From contig JAKUUR010000001.1 of the NCBI GenBank assembly GCA_022448455.1, positions 1 through 64,000 on the forward strand: 64,000 nt of DNA, written 5' to 3'. This DNA is from Candidatus Thioglobus autotrophicus (GTDB taxonomy: Bacteria > Pseudomonadota > Gammaproteobacteria > PS1 > Pseudothioglobaceae). The translations under genes were made by a program, and so were the position numbers. Below are positions 9,198 through 18,407 of the stretch, piece by piece. Each line of letters opens with the position of its first letter. The stretch's first letter is position 1. The notes beneath the pieces are model-generated. The model searched no databases, was not told the origin of the DNA, and saw only the letters and a program-made list of their open reading frames with translations.

Positions 9198-10970
9198 ATG
9201 GCGAAAATGACTGCAAGTGAAGCCTTTGTTGAAACAATGGTTGTAAATGGTGTTAAGGATATCTTTGGCATTATGGGTTCAGCATTCATGGATGCTATGG
9301 ATATTTTTGAACCTGCAGGCATAAGATTAATTCCAGTGGTTCATGAGCAAGGTGCTGCCCATATGGCTGATGGCTATTCCAGAGTGAGCGGAAAGCATGG
9401 TGTTTGTATTGGTCAAAATGGCCCAGGTATCTCAAACTGTGTGACTGCAATTGCTGCAGCTTATTGGGCTCATAGTCCAGTGGTAATTGTTACGCCAGAG
9501 GCCGGTACTGGCGGTATTGGTTTAGGTGGATTCCAAGAAACCAATCAGCTGCCAATGTTTCAAGAATTTACTAAATATCAAGGTCATGTCGTCAATCCAA
9601 TGAGAATGGCTGAATTTACTGGCCGTTGCTTTGATAGAGCAATGAGCGAAATGGCGCCTACTCAACTCAACATACCGAGGGATTATTTTTATGCTGAGGG
9701 CGAATTTACAATCCCTCAACCTCGAAGAATTGATCGAGGTACGGGTGGCGAAGAAACTTTAAATGAGGCTGTAGCTATAATCGCTAAAGCACAATTTCCT
9801 GTAGTTGTTTCTGGTGGTGGTGTAGTGATGGCCGATGGCGTTCAAGAATGTATAGCATTAGCTGAGCGTTTAGGAGCTCCAGTTGTGAATAGTTATCTCC
9901 ATAACGACTCTTTTCCTGCAAGTCATGACCTTTGGTGTGGACCATTAGGATATCAAGGCTCGAAAGCAGGCATGAAACTGATATCACAGGCAGACGTTGT
10001 CATTGCCCTAGGAACTCGCTTAGGACCGTTTGGAACGTTACCTCAGCATGGAATGGATTATTGGCCAAAAGACGCTAAAATCATCCAAATAGATGCAGAC
10101 CATAAGATGCTTGGACTGGTTAAGTCAATTACTGTAGGTATTTGTGGTGATGCTAAAGCTGTCGCAGAAGCGCTTTGCGAAAAATTAGTTTCTGCAAAAC
10201 TTTCCTGCGATTCTACGAAAGAAGAAAGGGCTAAAAAGATTGCCGATGAAAAAGCGGTTTGGGAACTAGAGCTGGATGAGTGGATTCATGAAACTGACTC
10301 ATATAGCATGGACATGATCGCCAATAAGGAGGAGGGTTGTCTTCACCCTAGACAAGTTTTACGTGAACTAGAAAAAGCAATGCCTGAGGACGTCATGGTG
10401 TCAACAGATATTGGTAATATTAATTCTGTTGCAAATAGTTACCTTCGTTTTGAGAAGCCTCGTAGCTTCTTTGCAGCAATGAGCTGGGGTAATTGTGGAT
10501 ACGCCTTCCCAACAATAATCGGAGCAAAAGCTGCAGCACAACATAGACCCGCTGTCTCTTATGCGGGTGACGGCGCCTGGGCGATGAGTATGGTTGAGAC
10601 GATGACATGTGTTCGCCATGATATCCCTGTCACAGCAGTTGTCTTCCATAACCGCGATTGGGGTGCAGAAAAGAAGAACCAAGTAGACTTCTATGACAGA
10701 CGCTTCGTTGCTGCTGAACTTACAGATCAACACTTTGTGAATATTGCAAAGTCAATGGGCGCTGAAGGCATTCGTGTTGATAAACTTGAGGATGTAGGTC
10801 CGGCACTGAAAAAAGCCGTAGACATGCAAATGAATGAAAGAAAGACAACAATTATTGAAATCATGTGTACTCGTGAACTCGGTGATCCGTTCAGAAAGGA
10901 TGCATTGAGTAAGCCAGTCCGTCATTTGGCTAAATATAAAAACTACAGTAGCGATACAAAACATCGTTAA
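9198..10970 (+). CDS. xsc: Sulfoacetaldehyde acetyltransferase (ThDP-dependent)
   Basis: TPP-enzyme fold with MASEAFVET-like N-terminus, GIMGSAFMDAMDIFEPAGIRLIPVVHEQGAAHMADGYSRV, NRDWGAEKKNQVDFYDRRFV, and tpa-ald-xsc context. Confidence 0.92.
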   Translation: MAKMTASEAFVETMVVNGVKDIFGIMGSAFMDAMDIFEPAGIRLIPVVHEQGAAHMADGYSRVSGKHGVCIGQNGPGISNCVTAIAAAYWAHSPVVIVTPEAGTGGIGLGGFQETNQLPMFQEFTKYQGHVVNPMRMAEFTGRCFDRAMSEMAPTQLNIPRDYFYAEGEFTIPQPRRIDRGTGGEETLNEAVAIIAKAQFPVVVSGGGVVMADGVQECIALAERLGAPVVNSYLHNDSFPASHDLWCGPLGYQGSKAGMKLISQADVVIALGTRLGPFGTLPQHGMDYWPKDAKIIQIDADHKMLGLVKSITVGICGDAKAVAEALCEKLVSAKLSCDSTKEERAKKIADEKAVWELELDEWIHETDSYSMDMIANKEEGCLHPRQVLRELEKAMPEDVMVSTDIGNINSVANSYLRFEKPRSFFAAMSWGNCGYAFPTIIGAKAAAQHRPAVSYAGDGAWAMSMVETMTCVRHDIPVTAVVFHNRDWGAEKKNQVDFYDRRFVAAELTDQHFVNIAKSMGAEGIRVDKLEDVGPALKKAVDMQMNERKTTIIEIMCTRELGDPFRKDALSKPVRHLAKYKNYSSDTKHR

Positions 10971-11034
10971 ACTTTAACTATTTGTATTGTTGGGCAGCTT
11001 TTCCTGTCCTGATAAACAAATCTCATCAATAACT

Positions 11035-11571
11035 ATGAATCATTCTGATGTTATTAAATATTGGTTTTCTGAAAAAAGTAGACAACATTGGTTTTCCTCG
11101 ACCTCTGAAATGGACTTTGAAATAAAGCAACGTTATGAGAAGCTCTGGACAAGCGCTGCATCTGGAGAACTTAACGATTGGCAAGATTCTCCTCAAGGTT
11201 GTTTGGCGTTGGTTATTGTCTTAGACCAGTTTCCTTTGAATATGTTTAGAGGTAAATCTAAAAGCTTTCAAACCGAGGAGATGGCTGTTGAAGTGGCTTT
11301 AAAAGCAATTAATAACGGCTATGATGAAATTTTGAATACTGAAGAATTGCTTTTTCTCTTTATGCCTTTAATGCACAGTGAAAATCTTGAACATCAAGAC
11401 ATACAGGTTAAATTTTTTGAGAAATATGATTTCAATGATGAATATTCCAAGCATCATAGGAATATCGTAAAGAGGTTTGGTCGTTTCCCACATAGGAATG
11501 ATATATTGGGTAGAAAAAGTACTCCAGATGAAGTTGAATACTTACTTTCTGACAGCGCATTTAAAGGCTGA
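11035..11571 (+). CDS. DUF924 family protein
   Basis: VIKYWFSEKSRQHWFS, LALVIVLDQFPLNMFRGK, YDEILNTEELLFLFMPLMHSE. Start moved from the TTG at 10987 to the ATG at 11035. Confidence 0.75.
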   Translation: MNHSDVIKYWFSEKSRQHWFSSTSEMDFEIKQRYEKLWTSAASGELNDWQDSPQGCLALVIVLDQFPLNMFRGKSKSFQTEEMAVEVALKAINNGYDEILNTEELLFLFMPLMHSENLEHQDIQVKFFEKYDFNDEYSKHHRNIVKRFGRFPHRNDILGRKSTPDEVEYLLSDSAFKG

Positions 11572-11586
11572 ATTGGCTTCAGTGAG

Positions 11587-13728
11587 TTAGTCTATTTTTA
11601 AGAATTTCCTTCTGAAATGTGTCAATATTTCTTCAGTGTAACCGTTTGGTTGATCCTTACCTTCAAAAGCAAGAGCCAATGATGCCTGGTAAGCAAAGCT
11701 ATCATAGCTAGGCGCAAGATTTATGTAGTTTAGGTCATGTTTGTTTTGTTCATCAACAACCAGTGCCATATCTTGAAAAGCCTTGTGGACCTGTTCTGGT
11801 GAGCATATATTGTGATGAAGCCAGTTCGCCATGTGCTGAGATGAAATTCGAAGAGTTGCTCGATCTTCCATAAGTCCAACATGATTAATATCCTGAACTT
11901 TAGAACAACCAATACCCTGGTCGATCCATTTAACTACGTAACCTAAAATGCTCTGTGCATTATTATTAATCTCATTGACCACCTTTTCCTCAGATAATTG
12001 CTCTGGCGACTTCAGGAGAGGAATCACTAGCAGTTGGTCTTGGTTTGTTTCTAGCTTTTCTAAAAGTAGCCTTTTTTGTTGCTTAAAAACATCATAACGA
12101 TGGTAGTGCGTTGCATGTAATGTTGCTGCAGTAGGAGAGGGTACCCAGGAACAGCTTGCTCCTGCCTCAAGATGTATCATCTTATTATCAAGCATTTCAC
12201 GCATTTGGTCTGGTTGTGCCCACATACCTTTGCCTATTTGGGCTTTATTGAAAAAACCGCACTCTAGGCCAGTATTCACATTGTTAACTTCGTACGCGAA
12301 ATACCAGTCCTCCTCTTTAATTACGTTTTTACATCTCATTGCTCCAGCCATCATGGAGGTATGAATTTCGTCCCCAGTGCGATCTAAGAAACCTGTATTA
12401 ATAAAAATAATTCTATTTCTTGCTTCATGAATACATGCTTTTAAGTTAAGCGTTGTCCGTCTTTCTTCGTCCATGACACCTATTTTTAAAGTATTCTCAT
12501 CCAAACTAAGTGCCTTTTCAACTAAAGAAAATAGTTTCACTGTAAATGCAACTTCTTCTGGGCCATGAAGTTTGGGCTTGACAATGTAAACGCTACCCTT
12601 TTTTGAGTTTGATTTACTTTTCAAGTCATGAAGAGTAATCAATGTGGTAACCATTGCATCCAAAATACCTTCAGGAGTTGGAGAGCCGTCTGAATTTTTC
12701 ACGAGATCCGTCATCATATGAAGGCCAACATTACGAACTAAGGTCATACTCGTTCCAGGCAAGGTAAAGTTTTGTCCGTTAATGTCAGTATATTGCTTAT
12801 CTATATTCAATGAACGAGTCATTGCCTCTCCACCTTTAGTAAATGAGGCATTGAGCTCTCTCTTCATTAAACCTAAATAGTTTTGATAAGCATGAATCTT
12901 TTCAGAAAAAGTTACCGTTGAAGCAGAGTCCTCGAAGTCAACAATAGTGGTAACAGCTGACTCTAATATGACATCAAAAATACCGCTTTTGTGAAAGCTC
13001 TTTTTTTGGTCTCCAATAATTTCAATATGAAGGTTATTATTATTAAGTAGTACATTCCCTGCATCATCAAAACCTACAAATTGCTCGGGGTTGACCAAGG
13101 TAGCTACTTCGCCATCATTCAAATTAAAAATTAACGCTCCTGTGTACCTTACTCGTGAATTAATCTGTCTGTAAGAGGCGCCTTTTAGAGGTGCAACCTC
13201 ATCCAAGAAATCACAAGCCAATTCAGCTGTTCTATTAACGCGTTGAAGGTTGTGAGCAAAAGATTTTGTCATGCTGCCTCTATTAGGTATGACGTTGGTG
13301 CCATATAAAGAGTCAAATAGACTGCCCCAACGAGAGTTAACTGCATTGAGTACAAATCTTTCATTGGTTATTGGTACGACTAATTGAGGTCCGGCAATAT
13401 TGGCGATCTCATCATCCACTTTATTAACATTAATAGAGAATTTGGGAGGTTCAGGCACAATATAGCCAATATCTTTTAGGAAGTTTTTATAGGCAGCCGG
13501 ATCTATCTCATTGTTTTCTATATGCCATTTATCAATTTGAGTCTGAAGAGAGTCACGCTTTTTTAGAAGTTGAGTATTTTCATCCTGCAAATCATTCAAA
13601 ATATCAGAAAGAGATTGAAAGAAATTTTCGGCAGAAATGTCTAAACCTTCACATACCTCATTTTCAATGAAATCAAATAGGCTTTGTTCAATACTCAGGT
13701 TGCCAACGATACACTGTGTTTTACTCAC
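11587..13728 (-). CDS. glcB: Malate synthase G
   Basis: 713 aa, GASYRQINSRVRYTG, TLPGTSMTLVRNVGLHMMTD, MDEERRTTLNLKACI, FINTGFLDRTGDEIHTSM. Confidence 0.95.
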   Translation of the reverse strand: MSKTQCIVGNLSIEQSLFDFIENEVCEGLDISAENFFQSLSDILNDLQDENTQLLKKRDSLQTQIDKWHIENNEIDPAAYKNFLKDIGYIVPEPPKFSINVNKVDDEIANIAGPQLVVPITNERFVLNAVNSRWGSLFDSLYGTNVIPNRGSMTKSFAHNLQRVNRTAELACDFLDEVAPLKGASYRQINSRVRYTGALIFNLNDGEVATLVNPEQFVGFDDAGNVLLNNNNLHIEIIGDQKKSFHKSGIFDVILESAVTTIVDFEDSASTVTFSEKIHAYQNYLGLMKRELNASFTKGGEAMTRSLNIDKQYTDINGQNFTLPGTSMTLVRNVGLHMMTDLVKNSDGSPTPEGILDAMVTTLITLHDLKSKSNSKKGSVYIVKPKLHGPEEVAFTVKLFSLVEKALSLDENTLKIGVMDEERRTTLNLKACIHEARNRIIFINTGFLDRTGDEIHTSMMAGAMRCKNVIKEEDWYFAYEVNNVNTGLECGFFNKAQIGKGMWAQPDQMREMLDNKMIHLEAGASCSWVPSPTAATLHATHYHRYDVFKQQKRLLLEKLETNQDQLLVIPLLKSPEQLSEEKVVNEINNNAQSILGYVVKWIDQGIGCSKVQDINHVGLMEDRATLRISSQHMANWLHHNICSPEQVHKAFQDMALVVDEQNKHDLNYINLAPSYDSFAYQASLALAFEGKDQPNGYTEEILTHFRRKFLKID

Positions 13729-14207
13729 AAACTTTCCTTTTCTTTGATAACAATTACACCATCTTCGTCAGCATATAAATACTCACCTGGTGTGAATGTA
13801 ACTCCTGAAAAGTTGACAGTTAAGTTGCTATCACCAGCTCCATTTTTAATACTTTTAAGTGGGCAAACTCCAAGTGCGAGAATACTAATCTCCATCTTAT
13901 TGATTGTTGATGAATCCCTAATCAATCCATGAACTAAAATACCTTCCCATTCATTTTTGATTGCGTCAGCTGCTCTTTTATCTCCTAACATTGCACAATT
14001 CATAGAGCCGCCTGCATCAATTACTAATACTGAGTCCTTGCCATTAGCCTTTAAGGCTTTTTCAACAAGTGAGTTGTCTTCATAGCACTTGATAGTAACA
14101 ATACGGCCTGAAAATGAAGTTTTTGCACCGTAACTTTTATATACTGGATCTAAATACTGTACATCAGGATGTAGCTTATCTGAGATATCACAGGTTGTCT
14201 CATTCAT
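13725..14207 (-). CDS. RraA / HMG-CHA aldolase family protein
   Basis: FSGRIVTIKCYEDNSLV, KDSVLVIDAGGSMNCAMLGD, GILVHGLIRDSSTI, YLYADEDGVIVI. Start set at MNETTCD (ORF track gives 14249). Confidence 0.8.
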   Translation of the reverse strand: MNETTCDISDKLHPDVQYLDPVYKSYGAKTSFSGRIVTIKCYEDNSLVEKALKANGKDSVLVIDAGGSMNCAMLGDKRAADAIKNEWEGILVHGLIRDSSTINKMEISILALGVCPLKSIKNGAGDSNLTVNFSGVTFTPGEYLYADEDGVIVIKEKESL

Positions 14208-16005
14208 TGTTTTCTCCATAGATTTCAAACATCCTTTTCTCGGAACCATAGGGATAATAATCCATCACACCATTTTTTTTAATATTTTCTTGAATCGACC
14301 CCCAATACTCTGCATCTAGTAATTTTTGATAGCGAGAATTAAATGTCTCTTTCATATGTTTACTTGGCAACATAAAGTATTGAAATTCTTCAGGAAAAAC
14401 ATCATTTGGGCCAACGTAATACCATGGCTCTGATGCCATCTCTTCTTCATAAGTTCTTGATTTTGGTATCTTTTTAAAGACCGGTGTACTCATTAAAGTG
14501 ATTTCATCATAGTCATAGAAAACGACACGATTTTGACGGGTAACACCGAAATTTTTTGTCAACATATCACCGGGAAAGATGTTTGAGTTAATCAACTCAT
14601 CAATCGCTTTACCGTAGTCATTAATGATATGGGTTTGTTGCTTTTTGTTGGCTGTTTCAAGGTAAATGTTAAGTGGAGTCATTTTGTTTTCTATATACAT
14701 ATGTTTGATAATCAACAAATCATCTTCAATCTCTAAATTTAAGCCAGCTTTTTTCTTTAACTCATTAAGCAAAGAGTCATCGATATACTTCATTGGAAAG
14801 GCCACATTGGAAAACTCCCATGTATCTGCAAGTCTTCCAACTCGAACGTGATTTTTAACAAAATAATATTTCTCTTTAACCATTTCTCTTGTGCCCATCT
14901 TTGGTGGCTCAAAATGGTCATTAATTACTTTAAAAACGTAAGGGTACATCGGGAAGGTGAAGACTGACATAACCATACCTTTGATTCCGGGAGCTATTAT
15001 TAGCTTCTCACTGGTGATTTTTGAATATTTTAAAAAGTGTCTGTAGAGTAGAGTCTTGCCCTGTTTATGAAGACCAATAGCGCTATATAGAAGCGCTCTA
15101 GTTTTTCCTGGCAGCAGTTCTTTTAAATAATCAACTATGGCTGCGGGGTAATCAGTAGTAATAAAGAAGTATGACCTAGAGAAGCTAAATACAACTGAAA
15201 TGCTTCCAGTATCAGTGAGCAAACTGTCAACATAAAGTCCACTCTTTTCATCGTTTAGTAGTGCGATTAAAAGTGGTTGGTCGGAGTATAGTTGGGTAAT
15301 AATTTTGCCAACAATATATGCACCTTTACCTCTAATAAAAGGGGTTTTTATTACTTGAATTTCGAAGGTTTGAGATTTTAATTGAGCTATTTGTTTGTAG
15401 AGTTGTTCCTGTAAGCGCTGGATATCTTGATCGAGGTTGCCGAACTTGCAATTAAAAGAAAAGCTTTTAAGGATTTGAGTAAAAGTATCTTTGAGTTGCC
15501 CTTGTTCAACAAAGAAGCTTTCAATTACAGGTTCATCCATGTCAATGTAGCTAAGCGACACGCAGGGCTTGGTAAAAATATATTGATTGTTGTAAAAGCT
15601 TCTAGAAAACAAGCGACAAAACACTGAGTTATAAAAGGTTTCCGCTAATTCCGGCTGTTTATGTTGTGTAATCAGTTCAATGTAGGCAAGTTTGGTGTTT
15701 TTCCAAAATTCAGAATTAAATTTATCCAAATCCGTTTGCTGATGCATTACAACTTTAGCGCCGTAAACACTTTGTTTTTTTAGATTTAAATCAACAGATA
15801 GTTTTTTGCAGAAGGCATTAACTTTTTTGTCATAGAAATTAAGTCTAAGCTTTGAATCTTTTTCAATTTTTTCCCATTCCCTTTCTTCAAAGCACCTTTT
15901 TGCCTCTACCGAGGCTCTTTTAATGTTGCGATAGTGCTGCTCAAAGCCACCCAAAATCTTTTTAGCAATTGTAAGTGACAATGTATCCGAAAAATCATCA
16001 AACAT
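14200..16005 (-). CDS. aceK: Isocitrate dehydrogenase kinase/phosphatase
   Basis: Family motifs AAIVDYLKELLPGKTRALLYSAIGLHKQGKTLLYRHF, APGIKGMVMSVFTFPMYPYVFKVI, YGKAIDELINSNIFPGDMLTKNFGVTRQNRVVFYDYDEI. Confidence 0.95.
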   Translation of the reverse strand: MFDDFSDTLSLTIAKKILGGFEQHYRNIKRASVEAKRCFEEREWEKIEKDSKLRLNFYDKKVNAFCKKLSVDLNLKKQSVYGAKVVMHQQTDLDKFNSEFWKNTKLAYIELITQHKQPELAETFYNSVFCRLFSRSFYNNQYIFTKPCVSLSYIDMDEPVIESFFVEQGQLKDTFTQILKSFSFNCKFGNLDQDIQRLQEQLYKQIAQLKSQTFEIQVIKTPFIRGKGAYIVGKIITQLYSDQPLLIALLNDEKSGLYVDSLLTDTGSISVVFSFSRSYFFITTDYPAAIVDYLKELLPGKTRALLYSAIGLHKQGKTLLYRHFLKYSKITSEKLIIAPGIKGMVMSVFTFPMYPYVFKVINDHFEPPKMGTREMVKEKYYFVKNHVRVGRLADTWEFSNVAFPMKYIDDSLLNELKKKAGLNLEIEDDLLIIKHMYIENKMTPLNIYLETANKKQQTHIINDYGKAIDELINSNIFPGDMLTKNFGVTRQNRVVFYDYDEITLMSTPVFKKIPKSRTYEEEMASEPWYYVGPNDVFPEEFQYFMLPSKHMKETFNSRYQKLLDAEYWGSIQENIKKNGVMDYYPYGSEKRMFEIYGENNE

Positions 16006-16075
16006 AAAGAACCAAGCAACAAAAAAAATTAAACTTCATTTGGTGAAGAAAGCACAATTGTTAGGCAGCCATTTC

Positions 16076-17383
16076 TTAGTTAAACTGCTCTTCTTCTGTG
16101 GAGCCTGTCAATGCGGTCACCGATGACAGGCCGCCCTGAATTACCGTGGTAACATCATCGAAATAGCCAGCCCCAACTTCTTGCTGATGTGATGCAAAAG
16201 TGTAACCCTTTTTGGAAGCTTTAAACTCAGGCTCCTGCACTTTGTTTACGTAGTGCTTCATACCTTCCCCTTTTGCATAGTCATAAGCCAAGTCAAACAT
16301 GTTATACCACATATTGTGAATACCCGCTAAAGTGATAAACTGATACTTATAACCCATTTCTGCGAGCTTCTCTTGAAAAGAGGCAATCTCAGAATCGTTT
16401 AGATTTTTCTTCCAATTGAATGATGGCGAACAGTTGTATGCCAATAATTGATTAGGATTTTCAGCTAAAACTGCTTCCGCGAACTCGCGCGCAAAACCAA
16501 GATCAGGTTTACCAGTTTCGCACCAAACCAAGTCTGCGTATGGTGCATAGGCAACGCCACGAGAAATGGATTGTTCTAAACCATTTTCTACAACATAAAA
16601 GCCTTCCGAAGTGCGCTTGCCTGTTATAAATGAAGCATCGTACGGGTCTACGTCAGAGGTCAGTAGGTTTGCCGCTTCTGCATCAGTCCGAGCTAATAAA
16701 ACGGTGGGCACTCCCATAACATCTGCTGCCAGTCGAGCAGAAATAAGTTTTTGTATTGCTTCTTGAGTGGGTACTAAAACCTTACCGCCCATGTGGCCAC
16801 ACTTTTTAACAGCGGCTAATTGATCTTCGAAATGAACTCCAGATGCACCATTTGCGATCATATTTTTCATCAACTCAAAAGAATTCAATACACCACCAAA
16901 ACCGGCTTCAGCGTCAGCAACAATCGGTAAAAAGTAATCAATATGACCCTCATCACCAGACTCAATGCCTTTTGCCCATTGAATTTCATCTGCTCTCTTG
17001 AAGGTATTATTGACACGCCTTACCATGGTTGGAACTGAGTCATATGCATACAATGATTGGTCTGGATACATTGTCTCAGAGGTATTTCCATCAGCTGCAA
17101 CTTGCCAACCTGATAAGTAGATTGCCTCAATACCTGCTTTTGCTTGTTGCATCGCCTGGCCGGCAGTAATAGCGCCCATACAATTCACATAGCCTTTTTT
17201 AGCGGTGCCATTTACTAAGTTCCAAAGCTTTTCTGCACCACGATGAGCATAGGTACATTCGGGTTGAACTGAACCACGCAAGCGTACAACGTCTTCTGCG
17301 CCATAAGTGCGCTTAACATTTGACCATCGAGGGTTATCTTGCCAATCTTTTTGCAGTGCTTCTATTTGTTCTTGTCTATTCAT
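16076..17383 (-). CDS. aceA: Isocitrate lyase
   Basis: KKCGHMGGKVLVPTQEAI, DADAEAGFGG-type motif (VADAEAGFGGVLNSFELMK), YNCSPSFNWKKNL. Start placed at MNRQEQIEALQKDW, preceded by a CAAAGGGG ribosome-binding site (ORF track gives 17476). Confidence 0.95.
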   Translation of the reverse strand: MNRQEQIEALQKDWQDNPRWSNVKRTYGAEDVVRLRGSVQPECTYAHRGAEKLWNLVNGTAKKGYVNCMGAITAGQAMQQAKAGIEAIYLSGWQVAADGNTSETMYPDQSLYAYDSVPTMVRRVNNTFKRADEIQWAKGIESGDEGHIDYFLPIVADAEAGFGGVLNSFELMKNMIANGASGVHFEDQLAAVKKCGHMGGKVLVPTQEAIQKLISARLAADVMGVPTVLLARTDAEAANLLTSDVDPYDASFITGKRTSEGFYVVENGLEQSISRGVAYAPYADLVWCETGKPDLGFAREFAEAVLAENPNQLLAYNCSPSFNWKKNLNDSEIASFQEKLAEMGYKYQFITLAGIHNMWYNMFDLAYDYAKGEGMKHYVNKVQEPEFKASKKGYTFASHQQEVGAGYFDDVTTVIQGGLSSVTALTGSTEEEQFN

Positions 17384-17489
17384 ATTTTTTTGCCCCTTTG
17401 TAATTATTATTTGTTTTTTAATCCTGGCAGTTTTTAGACAGGTTGCTAGTCTAGCATCAATGTTGTCTTTTTGCATTGATTAGATTTGT

Positions 17490-17513
17490 TTGTTGTTTTC
17501 ATGATACCAACAA
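17490..17513. promoter_or_regulatory. 24-bp inverted repeat in the aceA/IclR divergent intergenic region
   Basis: TTGTTG-N3-TCATGA-N3-CAACAA, symmetric about 17501.5. Confidence 0.45.
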
Positions 17514-17555
17514 TAAATTTTAAATATTCAATAATTTCACTATATAATATTTATT

Positions 17556-17570
17556 TTTCATAATATGAAA
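17556..17570. promoter_or_regulatory. 15-bp palindrome TTTCATA-A-TATGAAA immediately upstream of the IclR-family gene
   Basis: Perfect 7+1+7 palindrome ending 5 bp before the ATG at 17576. Confidence 0.45.
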
Positions 17571-17575
17571 TAATT

Positions 17576-18265
17576 ATGATTTTAAGATCTCTAGACAAAA
17601 AATACAATGCCATTGAAAAATGCCTTCAAATCCTGTCTATATTTTCACTTGATAAAACACAATTTAGCATCAATGAAATTTGTGAAAAATTGGATTTTAA
17701 TATATCTACTACCTATCGCATCTTGAGCACACTTGAGGAATATGGATACGTTTCAAGATTAAAAAATAAAGATTATGTAGTTGGAACACAGGCTCTTTAT
17801 TTAAGTGCTATTTACACTCAAAGTAATCACTTAGAACAAATTCGTCCTATTGTTGATGCAATAAGAGATATATCCGGTGAAACTGCTTCATTCTTTGTAG
17901 AAGAGGATAGCATGCGAATTTGCCTATATAGGGCTCATTCGCGTGATGAAATTCGTCACAATATTGAACAGGGTAGCCGTTTGGAATTGAATCGTGGGGC
18001 TTCTGGAAGAATTATTCTTGCTTATGGCAAAAGAAAGAATGACAAAGCTGGATTTTATAAGGAAATTAGAGATGATGGATATTACCTCTCAATTCATGAG
18101 CATAACCCATCTTTATTCGCTATAGCTATTCCAGTTATTTCAAAAAGCAATATATTTGTTGGTGCTATAGTTGCCTCAGGTCCAATTAGTAGATTTAATG
18201 AAAATAAAAAGAGGTTATTGTTAAATATCTTGAGATCTAACTTAACAAAAATTGTCATGCCGTAA
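17576..18265 (+). CDS. IclR-family transcriptional regulator
   Basis: N-terminal wHTH (FSINEICEKLDFNISTTYRILSTLEEYGYVSR), C-terminal IclR effector domain (LNRGASGRIILAYG, FAIAIPVISKSNIFVGAIVASGP). Divergent from aceA. Confidence 0.85.
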   Translation: MILRSLDKKYNAIEKCLQILSIFSLDKTQFSINEICEKLDFNISTTYRILSTLEEYGYVSRLKNKDYVVGTQALYLSAIYTQSNHLEQIRPIVDAIRDISGETASFFVEEDSMRICLYRAHSRDEIRHNIEQGSRLELNRGASGRIILAYGKRKNDKAGFYKEIRDDGYYLSIHEHNPSLFAIAIPVISKSNIFVGAIVASGPISRFNENKKRLLLNILRSNLTKIVMP

Positions 18266-18331
18266 TAATTCTTTATTTCAAGGTAAATAGTATTTTTACT
18301 TAATTGCAGAGATCATTAAAACTAGCAATAG

Positions 18332-18350
18332 TCATATATATGAGTATACT
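18332..18350. promoter_or_regulatory. Candidate operator upstream of GntR-Pta: TCATATATATGA overlapping AGTATACT
   Basis: Two adjacent perfect palindromes (18332-18343 and 18343-18350). GTATAC fits the general GT-N-AC style core of GntR sites. Confidence 0.3.
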
Positions 18351-18407
18351 GTGAAATTTTAGCGTTGTATTTATATCAAATTAGTTAGTTTTAGTCGAGA
18401 AATGTGA

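Noticed and set aside
10401-10733. 110-aa antisense ORF inside xsc
   Set aside because: Shadow ORF opposite a highly conserved catalytic region; low-complexity Cys-rich translation with no family resemblance.
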